Origin: an uncultured Collinsella sp.
GTDB lineage: Bacteria; Actinomycetota; Coriobacteriia; Coriobacteriales; Coriobacteriaceae
Length of the DNA: 36,909 nt
Direction: 5' to 3'
NCBI GenBank assembly: GCA_934675795.1
Contig: CAKURW010000015.1
Location: 1-36,909 of the forward strand
The translations under genes and the position numbers were made by a program. The notes beneath the pieces were generated by a model. That model made no database searches and was not told where the DNA came from. It was given only the letters and a program-made list of their open reading frames with translations. Position 1 is the stretch's first letter, and every line of letters begins with the position of its first letter. Shown piece by piece: positions 15,288 to 23,933 of this stretch.

Positions 15288-16295
15288 CTATTTTGAGTTC
15301 TTGAGGCGTCGTGTGGCTGTGGCGGTTATTCCGAGTCCCGTGGCGGCGATTCCTGCGAGCGCGATTGCGCTTGGCGTTGTGTCGCCTGTGTTTGCGAGCT
15401 TGCCGGCGGTCGTAGTTGCTTGCTTGCCGCTGCTCGTGTTCGCCTGCTTGGTGGAGCTCGATGGAGCGCCCTTGCCGGTCGCGGGCGAGCCGGCGGGCTG
15501 TGTCGTCTCGGCCGGTTGTGCCGAGCTGGAGGGAGGCGTTGTCTCGGTCGGTTGCGTTATCTCGGGCGAGGCGGCCTTGTCTGCCGCGGCTTTTGCCTCT
15601 TCGTATGCCTTGCAGGCGTCGTCATAGGCCGCTTGCGCCTTTTCCAAATCGTCGGTGAGCGCATTTCGCTTGGCTATGCTTTCGTCGACGCTGGCTTTGG
15701 CTTCCTCCGCCGCACTCTCGAAATACTGAACGTGTCCTTTCTGACTTTCGAGGCGGCTTCGGTAGTGGGCAAGCTCATATTCGCAAGAACGTTCTCGCGA
15801 ATCTGCCATCATGATCTCCGAACGCAACTGTTGAGCAGCTGCGTAATCTCCGTTGTCGTATGCCTCTTTTAATTTTGCCTGAAGCTCGATTACCCGGTTG
15901 TGAGCCTCATCGTATTTGGCTTGGGCCGCATCGACGTCCGCTTGCATGGCGGGAAGGGGTTCCCTCCGTTTGGCGGCTTCTGCCAACATCATGTCGTGGA
16001 GCTCTTGAGAAGCGGCAATGTCAGCATCGATTACCGCGATTTTCTCGGGACTTGCGGCCTCTTTTGCGGCTTCGAGGTTTTTGAGCGCTTCCTGCATGGC
16101 TGCATACGCTTTTTCTTTTTAGGTGGCCGCGGTTTCGCTCGAGTTCGCGGCCGCTGTCTGCAAGGCGACTGCATCGGTGGGGGAGCTGGTTTCTGCCGCG
16201 ATCGCCGTTACGGGGGCGATTCCCGCGACAAGTGCCGCGGAAAGGGCGATGCCCATGGTTACTCGTCTTGCTCTTCTTGCGAGAATGTCGTTCAT
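15288..16295 (-). pseudogene. Coiled-coil sortase substrate (LANTG) interrupted by an in-frame stop
   Basis: From ATG 16295 (gaggtg upstream) the frame encodes a signal peptide (MNDILARRARR, hydrophobic core, AIAAE). Codon 59 is TAA (16121-16119). Without any frameshift the same frame continues as KEKAYAAMQEALKNLEAAKE through a long Ala/Glu/Lys-rich coiled coil, a Ser/Thr/Pro spacer, the sorting motif LANTG, a hydrophobic helix and RRLKNSK. Restored length is 335 residues. The part after the stop is open for 269 residues from an internal ATG at 16097, but that product would lack a signal peptide and has no clear ribosome binding site. It is best read as a recently inactivated wall-anchored protein, unless the stop is suppressed or is a sequencing error in the A-rich tract. 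Confidence 0.8.
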
Positions 16296-16345
16296 CTCGG
16301 CACCTCATTTCAAGGGTTGGCGACTCACTTGGTAGCACTAATGTA

Positions 16346-16374
16346 AGTATATCAGGCGATTAACCCGCTCTTGA
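16346..16374 (-). promoter_or_regulatory. Possible promoter of the LANTG protein gene
   Basis: On the minus strand TATACT (16351-16346) lies about 50 bases before the ATG at 16295. The -35 match (TCAAGA, 16374-16369) is weak. Confidence 0.3.
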
Positions 16375-16397
16375 ATCTCGCCAGAAATGACGAGTTG

Positions 16398-16427
16398 TTT
16401 ACGCTTCTTTTGGGCTCACCGTACTAT
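16398..16427 (+). promoter_or_regulatory. Possible promoter of the ABC exporter operon
   Basis: TTTACG (16398-16403), 18 bases, TACTAT (16422-16427) predicts a start near 16434, about 38 bases before the ATG at 16472. Confidence 0.4.
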
Positions 16428-16471
16428 CATGATTCGAATTGAGTGTGAATGATGATAGGGAGCGCCTTTTT

Positions 16472-18337
16472 ATGATTGAGTTGCTCAGGCGTTTTGGTGG
16501 TAAGTTTCGCCGGTATATGGTGATCGGCCCTGCGTGCAAGTTGATCGAAGTGATCTTTGACCTGCTGACGCCGCTCGTGATTGCCCAGATGATCGACAAG
16601 GGCATCGGTGCGCACGATGTCAACGCCGTCGTCCACTACGGTATGCTGCTTGGCGCCATGGCTGTGATCGGCATCTCGTTTACGCTCGTCTGCCAAAAGA
16701 TGGCGGCGCTCACCTCGCAGGGCATGGGCACCGATATCCGCGGTGCGCTCTACCAGCACATCAACAAGTTGAGCTATGCCGAACTCGACCGCTTTGGCAC
16801 GCCGTCGCTTATCACCCGCATCACCAACGACGTCAACCAGGTGCAGCTTGCCGTGGCGCTGGGCGTGCGCATGCTCATCCGCTGGCCCTTCTTGGCGGTG
16901 GGCTCTATGTGCGCGGCCCTCGCCATCGACCTTAAGCTCGGCATGATCTTTTTGATTTGCACGCCCGCCATTGGCCTGGTGTTTTGGTTTGTCATGGCGC
17001 GCTGCATTCCGTACTACAAGCAGCTGCAGGCAAAGCTTGACCGCATCGCGCTCATTTGCCGCGAGGGGCTTTCGGGCGCCCGCGTGGTTCGCGCCTTTGT
17101 ACGCGAAGATCACGAGCGCGAGCGCTTTGCCCAAGCCGCCGATGACCAGGCCAATACCGCCATCGCGGTGGGCAAGCTCTCGTCAATCCTTAATCCCGTC
17201 ACGTTTTTGGTGATGAACCTGGGCGTGTGCGCCATCCTGTGGGTGGGCGGCATCCAGGTCAACGTGGGCGAGCTTACGCAGGGCCAGGTCATGGCGTTCG
17301 TCAACTACATGACGCAGACCCTGACCTCCATCGTATACGTCGCCAACCTGGTCGTGGTCTTTACCAAGGCGAGCGCGAGTGCTTCGCGTATCAACGAGGT
17401 GCTCAACTGCGAGCCGAGCATCACCGACGAGGGCGATCAGTCGGTTGCGCTGCCCAAGCCGAGCGAACTGGCGGGTGGCGCTGTTCCGGTCCCCGCGCTG
17501 AGCTTGAGCCATGCGAGCTTCTCCTTTGGCGCGGGCGCGGCAAATGCCGTCAACGATGTGACCCTGGAGCTCCCGCTGGGCAAGACGCTTGGCATTATCG
17601 GCGGTACGGGTAGCGGCAAGTCCACGCTCGTCTCGCTTATCCCGCGCCTGTACGATGCGAGCACCGGCAGCGTGAGTGTGATGGGCGCCGACGTGCGCAC
17701 CTGGCCGCTCGACCAGCTGCGCCGTGTGGTCGCGACCGTTCCACAGCGTGCGTCGCTGGTGAGCGGCACCATCCGCAGCAACCTGACCTGGCGCGACGAG
17801 GCTGCGACCGACGAGGATCTCTGGGCGGCGCTCGACATGGCGCAGGCGAGCGAGTTCGTGCGCAACAAGCCGCAGGGGCTCGATACCCCGGTCGAGGCGG
17901 GCGGTAAGAACTTTAGCGGTGGCCAACGCCAGCGCCTGACCATCGCGCGCGCCCTGGTGGGCTCGCCTCAGGTCCTGATCATGGACGACTCCGCCTCGGC
18001 ACTTGACTTTAAGACTGATGCGGCGCTTCGCCATGCCATCCGCGAGCGCAGCGTGTGTGGCGCTGCTGAGGGCGGGCTGCCGCTGACTACGGTGATCGTA
18101 AGCCAGCGCGTTTCGACCGTGCGCGACGCCGATATGATCTGCGTACTTGACCACGGTTCGGTCGCGGGCCTGGGCGCGCACGATGAGCTCTACACGACCT
18201 GCCAGCTCTACCGCGAGATTTGCCAGTCGCAGCTTCGCCGCGAGGAGCTCGAGGGTCAGCAGGGGAGTACGGCGCCCGCGCCCGCCCCAGGCGCCCCGAC
18301 CGTCCCCACATCCGTCTGCGCAAAGGAGGGCTGCTAA
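16472..18337 (+). CDS. ABC exporter subunit with degenerate ATPase site
   Basis: Type IV (MsbA/LmrA-like) half-transporter of 621 residues: an N-terminal six-helix membrane domain (about 1-310) and a C-terminal nucleotide-binding domain. Walker A is GGTGSGKS (377-384), the signature is FSGGQRQR, and Walker B is VLIMDDSASALD. The residue that normally is the catalytic Glu is Asp506. In heterodimeric exporters such as TM287/288, LmrCD and BmrCD one subunit carries this substitution while contributing the intact signature to the partner's active site, which is the pattern seen here. The ATG at 16472 follows agggag; the TTG at 16439 has no binding site. The partner gene abuts directly. The substrate (drug, peptide or lipid) cannot be told. 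Confidence 0.9.
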   Translation: MIELLRRFGGKFRRYMVIGPACKLIEVIFDLLTPLVIAQMIDKGIGAHDVNAVVHYGMLLGAMAVIGISFTLVCQKMAALTSQGMGTDIRGALYQHINKLSYAELDRFGTPSLITRITNDVNQVQLAVALGVRMLIRWPFLAVGSMCAALAIDLKLGMIFLICTPAIGLVFWFVMARCIPYYKQLQAKLDRIALICREGLSGARVVRAFVREDHERERFAQAADDQANTAIAVGKLSSILNPVTFLVMNLGVCAILWVGGIQVNVGELTQGQVMAFVNYMTQTLTSIVYVANLVVVFTKASASASRINEVLNCEPSITDEGDQSVALPKPSELAGGAVPVPALSLSHASFSFGAGAANAVNDVTLELPLGKTLGIIGGTGSGKSTLVSLIPRLYDASTGSVSVMGADVRTWPLDQLRRVVATVPQRASLVSGTIRSNLTWRDEAATDEDLWAALDMAQASEFVRNKPQGLDTPVEAGGKNFSGGQRQRLTIARALVGSPQVLIMDDSASALDFKTDAALRHAIRERSVCGAAEGGLPLTTVIVSQRVSTVRDADMICVLDHGSVAGLGAHDELYTTCQLYREICQSQLRREELEGQQGSTAPAPAPGAPTVPTSVCAKEGC

Positions 18338-20197
18338 ATGAATCCGTACACTTCCTCCGGTTCGGTCGCCACGATGACGGCCAACGTGTCCGGCAACGAT
18401 AACCTCAACGACCTGGGTGACGGTCCGCGCCAGCTCGGCGATCCCGAGCGCTATCCCGTGGGTGCGGTGACCCGCCGCCTGCTGGGCTATGTTCGCCCGC
18501 ACCGCGTCTCGTTTGTGGCATCGTTTTTGAGTGCCGCTGTCTCGGTGATTCTGCAGCTCTACACGCCCATTCTCATTGGTGAGGGCATCGACCTGATCGT
18601 TGCTGCGGGCCAGGTGGACTTCGATGCGCTGCTGCCGCTCGTTACCAAACTCGCACTCGTCGTGGTGGGAGCGGCGTCCTTCCAGTGGCTGCAGGGCTAC
18701 TGCGTCAACCGCCTGTCCTACGAGACGGTGCGTGACATGCGCGTGGAGGCGAGCGATAAGCTCAGCCGTATGCCGCTCAGCTTTATCGACAGCCATGCCC
18801 ACGGCGACCTTATGAGCCGCGTGGTCAACGACGTCGATCAGGTGGGCGACGGTCTGCTGCAGGGCTTTACCCAGCTCTTTACCGGTGTTATCACCATCGT
18901 TGGCACGCTCGCGTTTATGCTCTCCATCAACCTGACCATGACGCTCGTAGTGGTGCTCGTCACGCCGCTCTCCATCTTTGCGGCCAGCGCCATCGCCAAA
19001 CTCTCCAACAAGAGCTTTACGGCGCAGCAGCGTATTCAGGGTCAGCTTGGCGGCCATATCGAGGAGTACGTGGGCGAGCAGAAGCTTGTCGACGCCTTTG
19101 CCTATGGCTCGAACGCTCAGCAACGCTTCGATGCCCTCAATGCCGAGCTCTACACCGCGGGCGAGCGCGCGCAGTTTATGGGTTCGCTCTCCAACCCCGG
19201 CACGCGCTTTATCAACAACATCATCTATGCCGTGGTCGCCGTGATCGGCTGCGTGGGCGTGATCACGGGCGTGCCTGCGGCGCTTACGGTGGGCGGCGTT
19301 CAAATCTTTCTGTCTTATGCCAACCAATACACCAAGCCGTTCAACGAGGTCACCAACGTCATTACGCAGATCCAGACCGCGTACGCCTCGGCGCGCCGCA
19401 TGTTTGCGCTGCTCGATGCGCGCGAGCAGGAGCCCGACGCGGAGGATGCCGTGGAACTTGCCGTCCCGCAGGGCGAGGTGACCTTTGAGCATGTGGACTT
19501 TAGCTACGTGCCCGACCGCAAACTGCTGCAGGATATCTGCATCGAGGCTAAGCCCGGCATGCGCTTTGCCCTGGTCGGCCCCACGGGCTGCGGCAAGACG
19601 ACGCTCATCAATTTGCTACTGCGTTTTTACGATATCGATGCCGGTCGCATTGCGGTCGATGGCCGTTCCTCGCGTGACTACACGCGCGCAAGCCTGCGCC
19701 GCGCCTTTGGCATGGTGCTGCAGGATACGTGGGTGTTCGAGGGCACGGTGGCGGAAAATATCGCCTATTGTTGTCCCGATGCCACGCGCGAACAGGTTGT
19801 CGAGGCGGCCAAGCGCGCGCACGCGCACAAGTTTATCGTGCAGCTGCCAGGCGGCTACGATACGGTGATCGGCGAGGACGGCGGCACGTTTAGCCAGGGT
19901 CAAAAGCAGCTGCTGTGCATCGCGCGCGTCATGCTCACCGACCCGGCGATTCTGCTGCTGGACGAGGCGACGTCGAGCATCGATACCCGCACCGAGCTGC
20001 AGGTGCAGGCGGCATTCGACGAGCTCATGGCCGGCCGTACGAGCTTTGTGGTGGCGCATCGCCTGAGCACGATTCGCAACGCCGACTGCATCCTGGTGAT
20101 GCGCGACGGCCAGATTATCGAGCGCGGTACACACGACAAGCTGCTAGCGACAGGCGGCTTCTACGCCGAACTCTACCGCAGCCAGTTTGCCCAGTAG
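18338..20197 (+). CDS. ABC exporter subunit with consensus ATPase site
   Basis: Second half-transporter of the pair, 619 residues, with an N-terminal extension of about 45 residues before the first membrane helix. Walker A is GPTGCGKT (414-421), Walker B is AILLLDEATSSID with catalytic Glu543, and the H-loop is VVAHRLST. Its signature is FSQGQKQL instead of LSGGQ, the expected complement of the first subunit: this NBD's Walker motifs pair with the partner's SGGQ to make the one active site. The ATG follows the first gene's stop codon with no gap, and ggaggg lies nine bases upstream, so the two subunits are translationally coupled. Confidence 0.92.
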   Translation: MNPYTSSGSVATMTANVSGNDNLNDLGDGPRQLGDPERYPVGAVTRRLLGYVRPHRVSFVASFLSAAVSVILQLYTPILIGEGIDLIVAAGQVDFDALLPLVTKLALVVVGAASFQWLQGYCVNRLSYETVRDMRVEASDKLSRMPLSFIDSHAHGDLMSRVVNDVDQVGDGLLQGFTQLFTGVITIVGTLAFMLSINLTMTLVVVLVTPLSIFAASAIAKLSNKSFTAQQRIQGQLGGHIEEYVGEQKLVDAFAYGSNAQQRFDALNAELYTAGERAQFMGSLSNPGTRFINNIIYAVVAVIGCVGVITGVPAALTVGGVQIFLSYANQYTKPFNEVTNVITQIQTAYASARRMFALLDAREQEPDAEDAVELAVPQGEVTFEHVDFSYVPDRKLLQDICIEAKPGMRFALVGPTGCGKTTLINLLLRFYDIDAGRIAVDGRSSRDYTRASLRRAFGMVLQDTWVFEGTVAENIAYCCPDATREQVVEAAKRAHAHKFIVQLPGGYDTVIGEDGGTFSQGQKQLLCIARVMLTDPAILLLDEATSSIDTRTELQVQAAFDELMAGRTSFVVAHRLSTIRNADCILVMRDGQIIERGTHDKLLATGGFYAELYRSQFAQ

Positions 20198-20221
20198 GGG
20201 CCACCGATTGGCGGCAGATGG

Positions 20222-20249
20222 TTTACATCTGCGTCGTTAGTACTAAGAT
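20222..20249 (+). promoter_or_regulatory. Probable promoter of flavodoxin-like gene
   Basis: TTTACA (20222-20227), 16 bases, TAAGAT (20244-20249). The -10 box is the same as that of the SRP RNA gene. The -35 overlaps a small hairpin (gcagatg 20214-20220 with catctgc 20226-20232) that could also be the weak end of the ABC operon. Confidence 0.45.
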
Positions 20250-20308
20250 ATTCATCTAATAAATTGCATTAGTGGCTTTAGTTTTGGGGGAAACGAGGCA
20301 ACGTGACT

Positions 20309-20860
20309 ATGACGTGCTCTTTGGTGGTTAACAGCAAGAGCGGTAATACTAGGATGGTTTCGGGCGCGATCAAGCGCGCTCTGCAGGCTGCGGGTGTTGA
20401 GTTTGTCCATGCCGCGGCGTTGAGCGACGATGCGGATGCAGATCAGGTTGCGCTCGAGGCGCAGGGCGCCTGCACGGCCGACACGGTGCTCGTCGGTTTT
20501 TGGTGCGACAAGGGCGCGTGCACGCCTTCGGTCGCGGCGTTGCTCTCCGCCTTGCACGGCAAGCGCGTCTTCCTGTTTGGCACCTGCGGTTCTGGCGCCG
20601 ACCAGAGCTATTACCAGCAGATTATTGATCGCGTGACTTCCAATTTGGCTGGGGATGCCGAGCTTGCGGGCTGGGCGATGTGCCAGGGCAAGATGGGCCC
20701 CGCGGTCAAGCAGCGCTACGAGGCCATGCTCGAGCAAGATCCCGACAACGCTCGCTATAAGATGCTGCTCGACAACTGGGTTGCCGCGAAGGACCATCCC
20801 ACCAAGGAAGACCTGGACAACATGGCCGCAGCCGCCAAGAAGGCCGTTTTGGGCGAGTAG
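20309..20860 (+). CDS. Flavodoxin-family protein
   Basis: A 183-residue single-domain protein. The N terminus CSLVVNSKSGNTRMV is the FMN phosphate-binding loop of flavodoxins. It continues with a GFWCDKGACT loop, a strand KRVFLFGTCGSG and helical segments, matching the flavodoxin-like proteins of about 180 residues common in gut anaerobes, some of which accompany flavin oxidoreductases (BilS-like). It probably binds FMN and passes electrons to an unknown partner. The start is either ATG 20309 or GTG 20303; gagg lies at 20295-20298. It has its own promoter and terminator and no redox partner gene next to it, so the pathway is unassigned. Confidence 0.8.
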   Translation: MTCSLVVNSKSGNTRMVSGAIKRALQAAGVEFVHAAALSDDADADQVALEAQGACTADTVLVGFWCDKGACTPSVAALLSALHGKRVFLFGTCGSGADQSYYQQIIDRVTSNLAGDAELAGWAMCQGKMGPAVKQRYEAMLEQDPDNARYKMLLDNWVAAKDHPTKEDLDNMAAAAKKAVLGE

Positions 20861-20902
20861 ACCGTCGCTCGCGGTGCCGCGCGTTCAATCGTACAAACGT
20901 GA

Positions 20903-20929
20903 AAGCCTCGAGATTCTCGAGGCTTTTTT
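20903..20929 (+). terminator. Intrinsic terminator of flavodoxin-like gene
   Basis: aagcctcgag (20903-20912) pairs with ctcgaggctt (20916-20925), loop att, followed by Ts to 20929. A perfect 10-base-pair stem with T-run. Confidence 0.93.
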
Positions 20930-21075
20930 CTTGACACTTGTGGACGCAACCGTGGCAAGCGTTTGGGGTGACATTTTCCATCACCTCGATGACGAGGCCG
21001 TTCTGGACAACACGCTCGCATACGTTCGCTGGATGTATTCAGAGTGGGAAGGGCTTTCCTGATGGATGGGGTTTC

Positions 21076-21183
21076 GGAAAGTGCGTCCCAGAATTTGCCT
21101 TTGGAATGGGATGGAGTTTCCCAACGGGGCCGTAAGCGGAAACTGCATCCCGCTCCGGACGTGAATTCTGGGACACGGTTTCC
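21076..21183. repeat. Imperfect palindromic intergenic element I
   Basis: The left arm (21076-21122) and right arm (21138-21183) are imperfect inverted copies. Both contain gtcccagaatt on the outside and gggatg.agtttcc on the inside, with a 15-base centre. A short open frame on each strand has no recognisable protein. The stretch 20930-21075 upstream contains no gene that I can support. It is probably a mobile palindromic repeat or a structured RNA. Confidence 0.65.
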
Positions 21184-21189
21184 GGATGC

Positions 21190-21213
21190 AAAAAGGCCAC
21201 ATGACGTGGCCTT
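21190..21213 (-). terminator. Terminator facing the LtaS-like gene
   Basis: aaggccac (21193-21200) pairs with gtggcctt (21206-21213); five As at 21190-21194 give a T-run on the minus strand. It would end transcripts of the sulfatase gene after they cross the palindrome at 21271-21399. Confidence 0.75.
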
Positions 21214-21270
21214 CAACTTATATATGTTCAGCAGATGTCCCCATGACAAGCCGCGTTTCAACACCGAGGC

Positions 21271-21399
21271 GTCTGCCCGGCGACGCGGAATGTAAGGTTC
21301 ATCGCGAGTTCCGCACGAGCCGGAGAGCACTTAATGTGCTCTCCGTGCGAGCAGGACTGTCCGAGCAGGGAACCTTACGTTCCGCGCCGCCGGGCAGAC
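21271..21399. repeat. Long cruciform-type palindromic element II
   Basis: The outer arms, 30 bases each (21271-21300 and 21370-21399), match at 28 of 30 positions and start with gtctgcccggcg. An inner hairpin pairs cggagagcac (21321-21330) with gtgctctccg (21336-21345). The element ends 20 bases before the sulfatase stop codon and lies inside its 3' untranslated region. It resembles a miniature inverted-repeat element or REP-like unit that could also stabilise the mRNA end. Confidence 0.75.
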
Positions 21400-21419
21400 G
21401 AACCAGTTAAGACGCGCCG

Positions 21420-23720
21420 CTACTTGATCTTGGTTGTACCCGGTGCCAGGTTGGGGTCGGTCTCGTTGGCCTCGGTCTGGAAGTGCTCGGTGTACACGTT
21501 CTTGCCGTCGCGGAACATCTCGTAGTACTGCATCTTGGCGTAATCCTCGCGTGCCTTGGTGGCGGCTGCTGCGGCGGCGTCGTCACCGGTGACGTTGGAG
21601 GAGAGCGCCCAGCGCAGGCTGGCGTCCTCGTAGCCGACCGAGTTGATGGCGGGCAGCGACTCGCGCAGCGTCATGTGCGCTTTCTGGTAGTCGGTCAGCG
21701 GTGCGCCGATCAGCTGCATCAGCTGCGTGGACAGGTAGTTGGTGGACAGGTCGTCGACCTCGCTTGTCTGGTCGCAGCCGGCAACGTCGTAGTTGGCCCA
21801 GATGATGTAGTCGGTTTGCCACAGGCGCTCCTGATGCGTAGCGTCGTCCTCGCCGGTAAACCACTTGTCGTTGAACTTGGACGGGAAGAACGGCTGGTGA
21901 TCGCCCCAGAACACCACGACCACCTTGCGGTCGAGCTTGCTCAAGGCGTTGAGGAAGTAGCGCAGCGCCTGGTCGGACTGCTCGATGCACGAGACATACT
22001 CGTCGACATCGGATAGCGTGCCGTCCTCGACGGTCTTGGCGTCCAGATCGGTCGTGTCGATATTCAGGTGCATCTGCTTGTCGACCGGCAGCAGGCCCGT
22101 ATCGTAGCCCGAGTGGTTCTGCATGGTCACGTCGAAGATAAACTGCGGATCGGCGTTCTGGTCGAGCAGCTCAAGAATCTTGTCGTAGGTAGCCTGGTCG
22201 GTCACCATGCCGCGCAGGGTGTCGGCTCCCTGGAAGTCATTGATGGACAGGAACTGGTTAAAGCCAAAGTCCTTGTAGACGTTCTCGCGGTTCCAGTTGG
22301 TTGCGTGGTTGGGGTGCATGGCTGTGGTGGAATATCCGAGCGACTTGAACTGCCCTGCCAGGTTCCCGGTCGTTTCCATGTTGTAGATGGTGTAGGGGTA
22401 CACGCCCGAGCCCAGGTTGGCCATGGAGTTGCCGGTCATAAACTCAAACTCGGTATTGGCGGTACCGCCGCCGTAGGCGCTCACGTAGAGCTTGCCGCGG
22501 CTGAGGCAGTTGGACAGGTTCTTAAAGTACTGCGGGCCCTCGTAGCCGGCGCGCATGTTCTGATAGATGGACAGGTCCGAGAAAGTCTCGTTCATGATGG
22601 CGATGACCGTGGGTTTCTCGCTGTCGAACTGCTCCTTTGCGGCGGTGCGCTCGTCACTCTTGGCTGCGTCGGACTTGTCGTAGGCCTTGGCGTACTTTTT
22701 GAGCGTGGCCTTGGCATCGTCGACGGAGTAGTCGGCGGGTTTGGGCGGCTTGATGGACTGCGCTGCGCTAATGAAAGCGGGCAGGTAGCCCTCGCGCCAG
22801 TAGCTCTCGAGCGGGCGCCAGGTATAGACGGTGATGCCGAGGGTGTTGTAGTAGTCGATGAGCGTGACGTGCGCGGTCACGCCGCCCAGGCACAGCACGG
22901 CGACGAGCAGGTTGGTGAGCAGCATGCGCTTGGCGTTGGCGGCGCCCTTCTGACGGTGCGGTGCCACCAGGCCGGCGTACTCGCACAGCAGCATGGCGAT
23001 GGCGGTAAAGCCCATGGACAGCACACAGAACAGCGAGATGGAGAAGGTGTAGCCGGTGCCGGCGACCGCGGCGGCGGTGGAGATGGCCGAAAGGTCGCCC
23101 GGCTGGATGGGCATGGATTTAAACGTGATGACGAAGAACTCGGCAATGCCCAGGACAAAGAGGGCAAAGGCCAGGACCGCGGGAGCTGCGCCGTGGCGCT
23201 GGAACAGGAAGAACAAGCCGATCATGAGCACGGTGATGATGGCCCACTCGAGCAGGGTGCACAGGGGGTAGACCCAGGTAAAGTCGTGGTTGGACGAGAC
23301 CTCCATGCCCAGCAGCGCAAAGACGCCGGCGAGCAGCAGGCACAAGACGGCGGCGACGAGCGGTTTGCCCACAAAGGCGCCGCGCAGGCGGGCGAGCTTG
23401 CCGGTGGGGGCGGGGGCGTCGGGCCCGGCGAACGCAAAGACGCGCGGGGCGATGCGGTCGCGGGCGATACTGGCCCAGGCGCAGCCGGTGAGGATGGCAT
23501 TGGTCAGGATGAGCATCACGAAGGCGAGCGGCTCGTTCTGCGCGACGAGGCCAATAGCGCCCCAAATGGTCAAAAAGAGCTGGAACAGGCCGAAGGCGAC
23601 GCTCCACCCAAGAGCGCTTTTGGCAACGGTGCCCGACTGAGCGCGAATGGCCTTGGCCTCGCGCAAAACAAGGTAGACGGTCGCCGCAAGACCGACGAGC
23701 GAGATGGCGGCAGCGAACAT
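21420..23720 (-). CDS. LTA synthase family sulfatase-fold membrane enzyme
   Basis: Membrane-anchored alkaline-phosphatase-superfamily enzyme of 766 residues, related to LtaS and phosphoglycerol transferases. About eight predicted membrane helices occupy residues 1-300, more than the five of classical LtaS. The extracellular domain holds the metal and nucleophile residues: MNETFSDLS (Glu378), GGGTANTEFEF with nucleophile Thr420, HPNHATNWNREN, and FWGDHQP (Asp607-His608). The family moves glycerol-phosphate units from phosphatidylglycerol to a growing envelope polymer; the exact product here is unknown. The ATG at 23720 is chosen because gaggag lies seven bases upstream; the GTG at 23735 overlaps that site. 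It is a monocistronic gene, divergent from the nitroreductase. Confidence 0.9.
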   Translation of the reverse strand: MFAAAISLVGLAATVYLVLREAKAIRAQSGTVAKSALGWSVAFGLFQLFLTIWGAIGLVAQNEPLAFVMLILTNAILTGCAWASIARDRIAPRVFAFAGPDAPAPTGKLARLRGAFVGKPLVAAVLCLLLAGVFALLGMEVSSNHDFTWVYPLCTLLEWAIITVLMIGLFFLFQRHGAAPAVLAFALFVLGIAEFFVITFKSMPIQPGDLSAISTAAAVAGTGYTFSISLFCVLSMGFTAIAMLLCEYAGLVAPHRQKGAANAKRMLLTNLLVAVLCLGGVTAHVTLIDYYNTLGITVYTWRPLESYWREGYLPAFISAAQSIKPPKPADYSVDDAKATLKKYAKAYDKSDAAKSDERTAAKEQFDSEKPTVIAIMNETFSDLSIYQNMRAGYEGPQYFKNLSNCLSRGKLYVSAYGGGTANTEFEFMTGNSMANLGSGVYPYTIYNMETTGNLAGQFKSLGYSTTAMHPNHATNWNRENVYKDFGFNQFLSINDFQGADTLRGMVTDQATYDKILELLDQNADPQFIFDVTMQNHSGYDTGLLPVDKQMHLNIDTTDLDAKTVEDGTLSDVDEYVSCIEQSDQALRYFLNALSKLDRKVVVVFWGDHQPFFPSKFNDKWFTGEDDATHQERLWQTDYIIWANYDVAGCDQTSEVDDLSTNYLSTQLMQLIGAPLTDYQKAHMTLRESLPAINSVGYEDASLRWALSSNVTGDDAAAAAATKAREDYAKMQYYEMFRDGKNVYTEHFQTEANETDPNLAPGTTKIK

Positions 23721-23933
23721 GCTGAGACTCCTCACAAACTAAAACCTACGAAAGCGGGGGTTTACCCGATTGTTACCAAGATATGCGCCGCAATTGGTGT
23801 CTGCGCACAACAACCAGCCATATTAACGCGCACGTGTGGCGGTGTGGCGCAATGTAGTGGCGACCTGCGCGATAATGGACGGGAATTACACGGAAACGTA
23901 AAGGCTTCTTAAAGAATTAGCGAGGATGAGGCG
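23721..23933. promoter_or_regulatory. Divergent promoter region
   Basis: A 213-base space between divergent start codons. On the plus strand gataat at 23871-23876 is a possible -10 box for the nitroreductase; no convincing -35 boxes were found on either strand. No gene is seen. Confidence 0.35.

Noticed and set aside
15288..16097. Intact 269-residue cytoplasmic protein starting at the internal ATG
   Set aside because: The in-frame upstream signal peptide and the C-terminal LANTG anchor show that it is the body of a secreted protein; the internal ATG has no ribosome binding site.
20309..20860. Assignment as bilS of the bilirubin reductase system
   Set aside because: Only the flavodoxin fold can be supported; no bilR-like oxidoreductase is adjacent.
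20938..21330. Small proteins from frames running through the two palindromic elements
   Set aside because: The frames follow the inverted repeats (the same residues appear on both strands), lack binding sites and are best seen as read-through of non-coding repeats.
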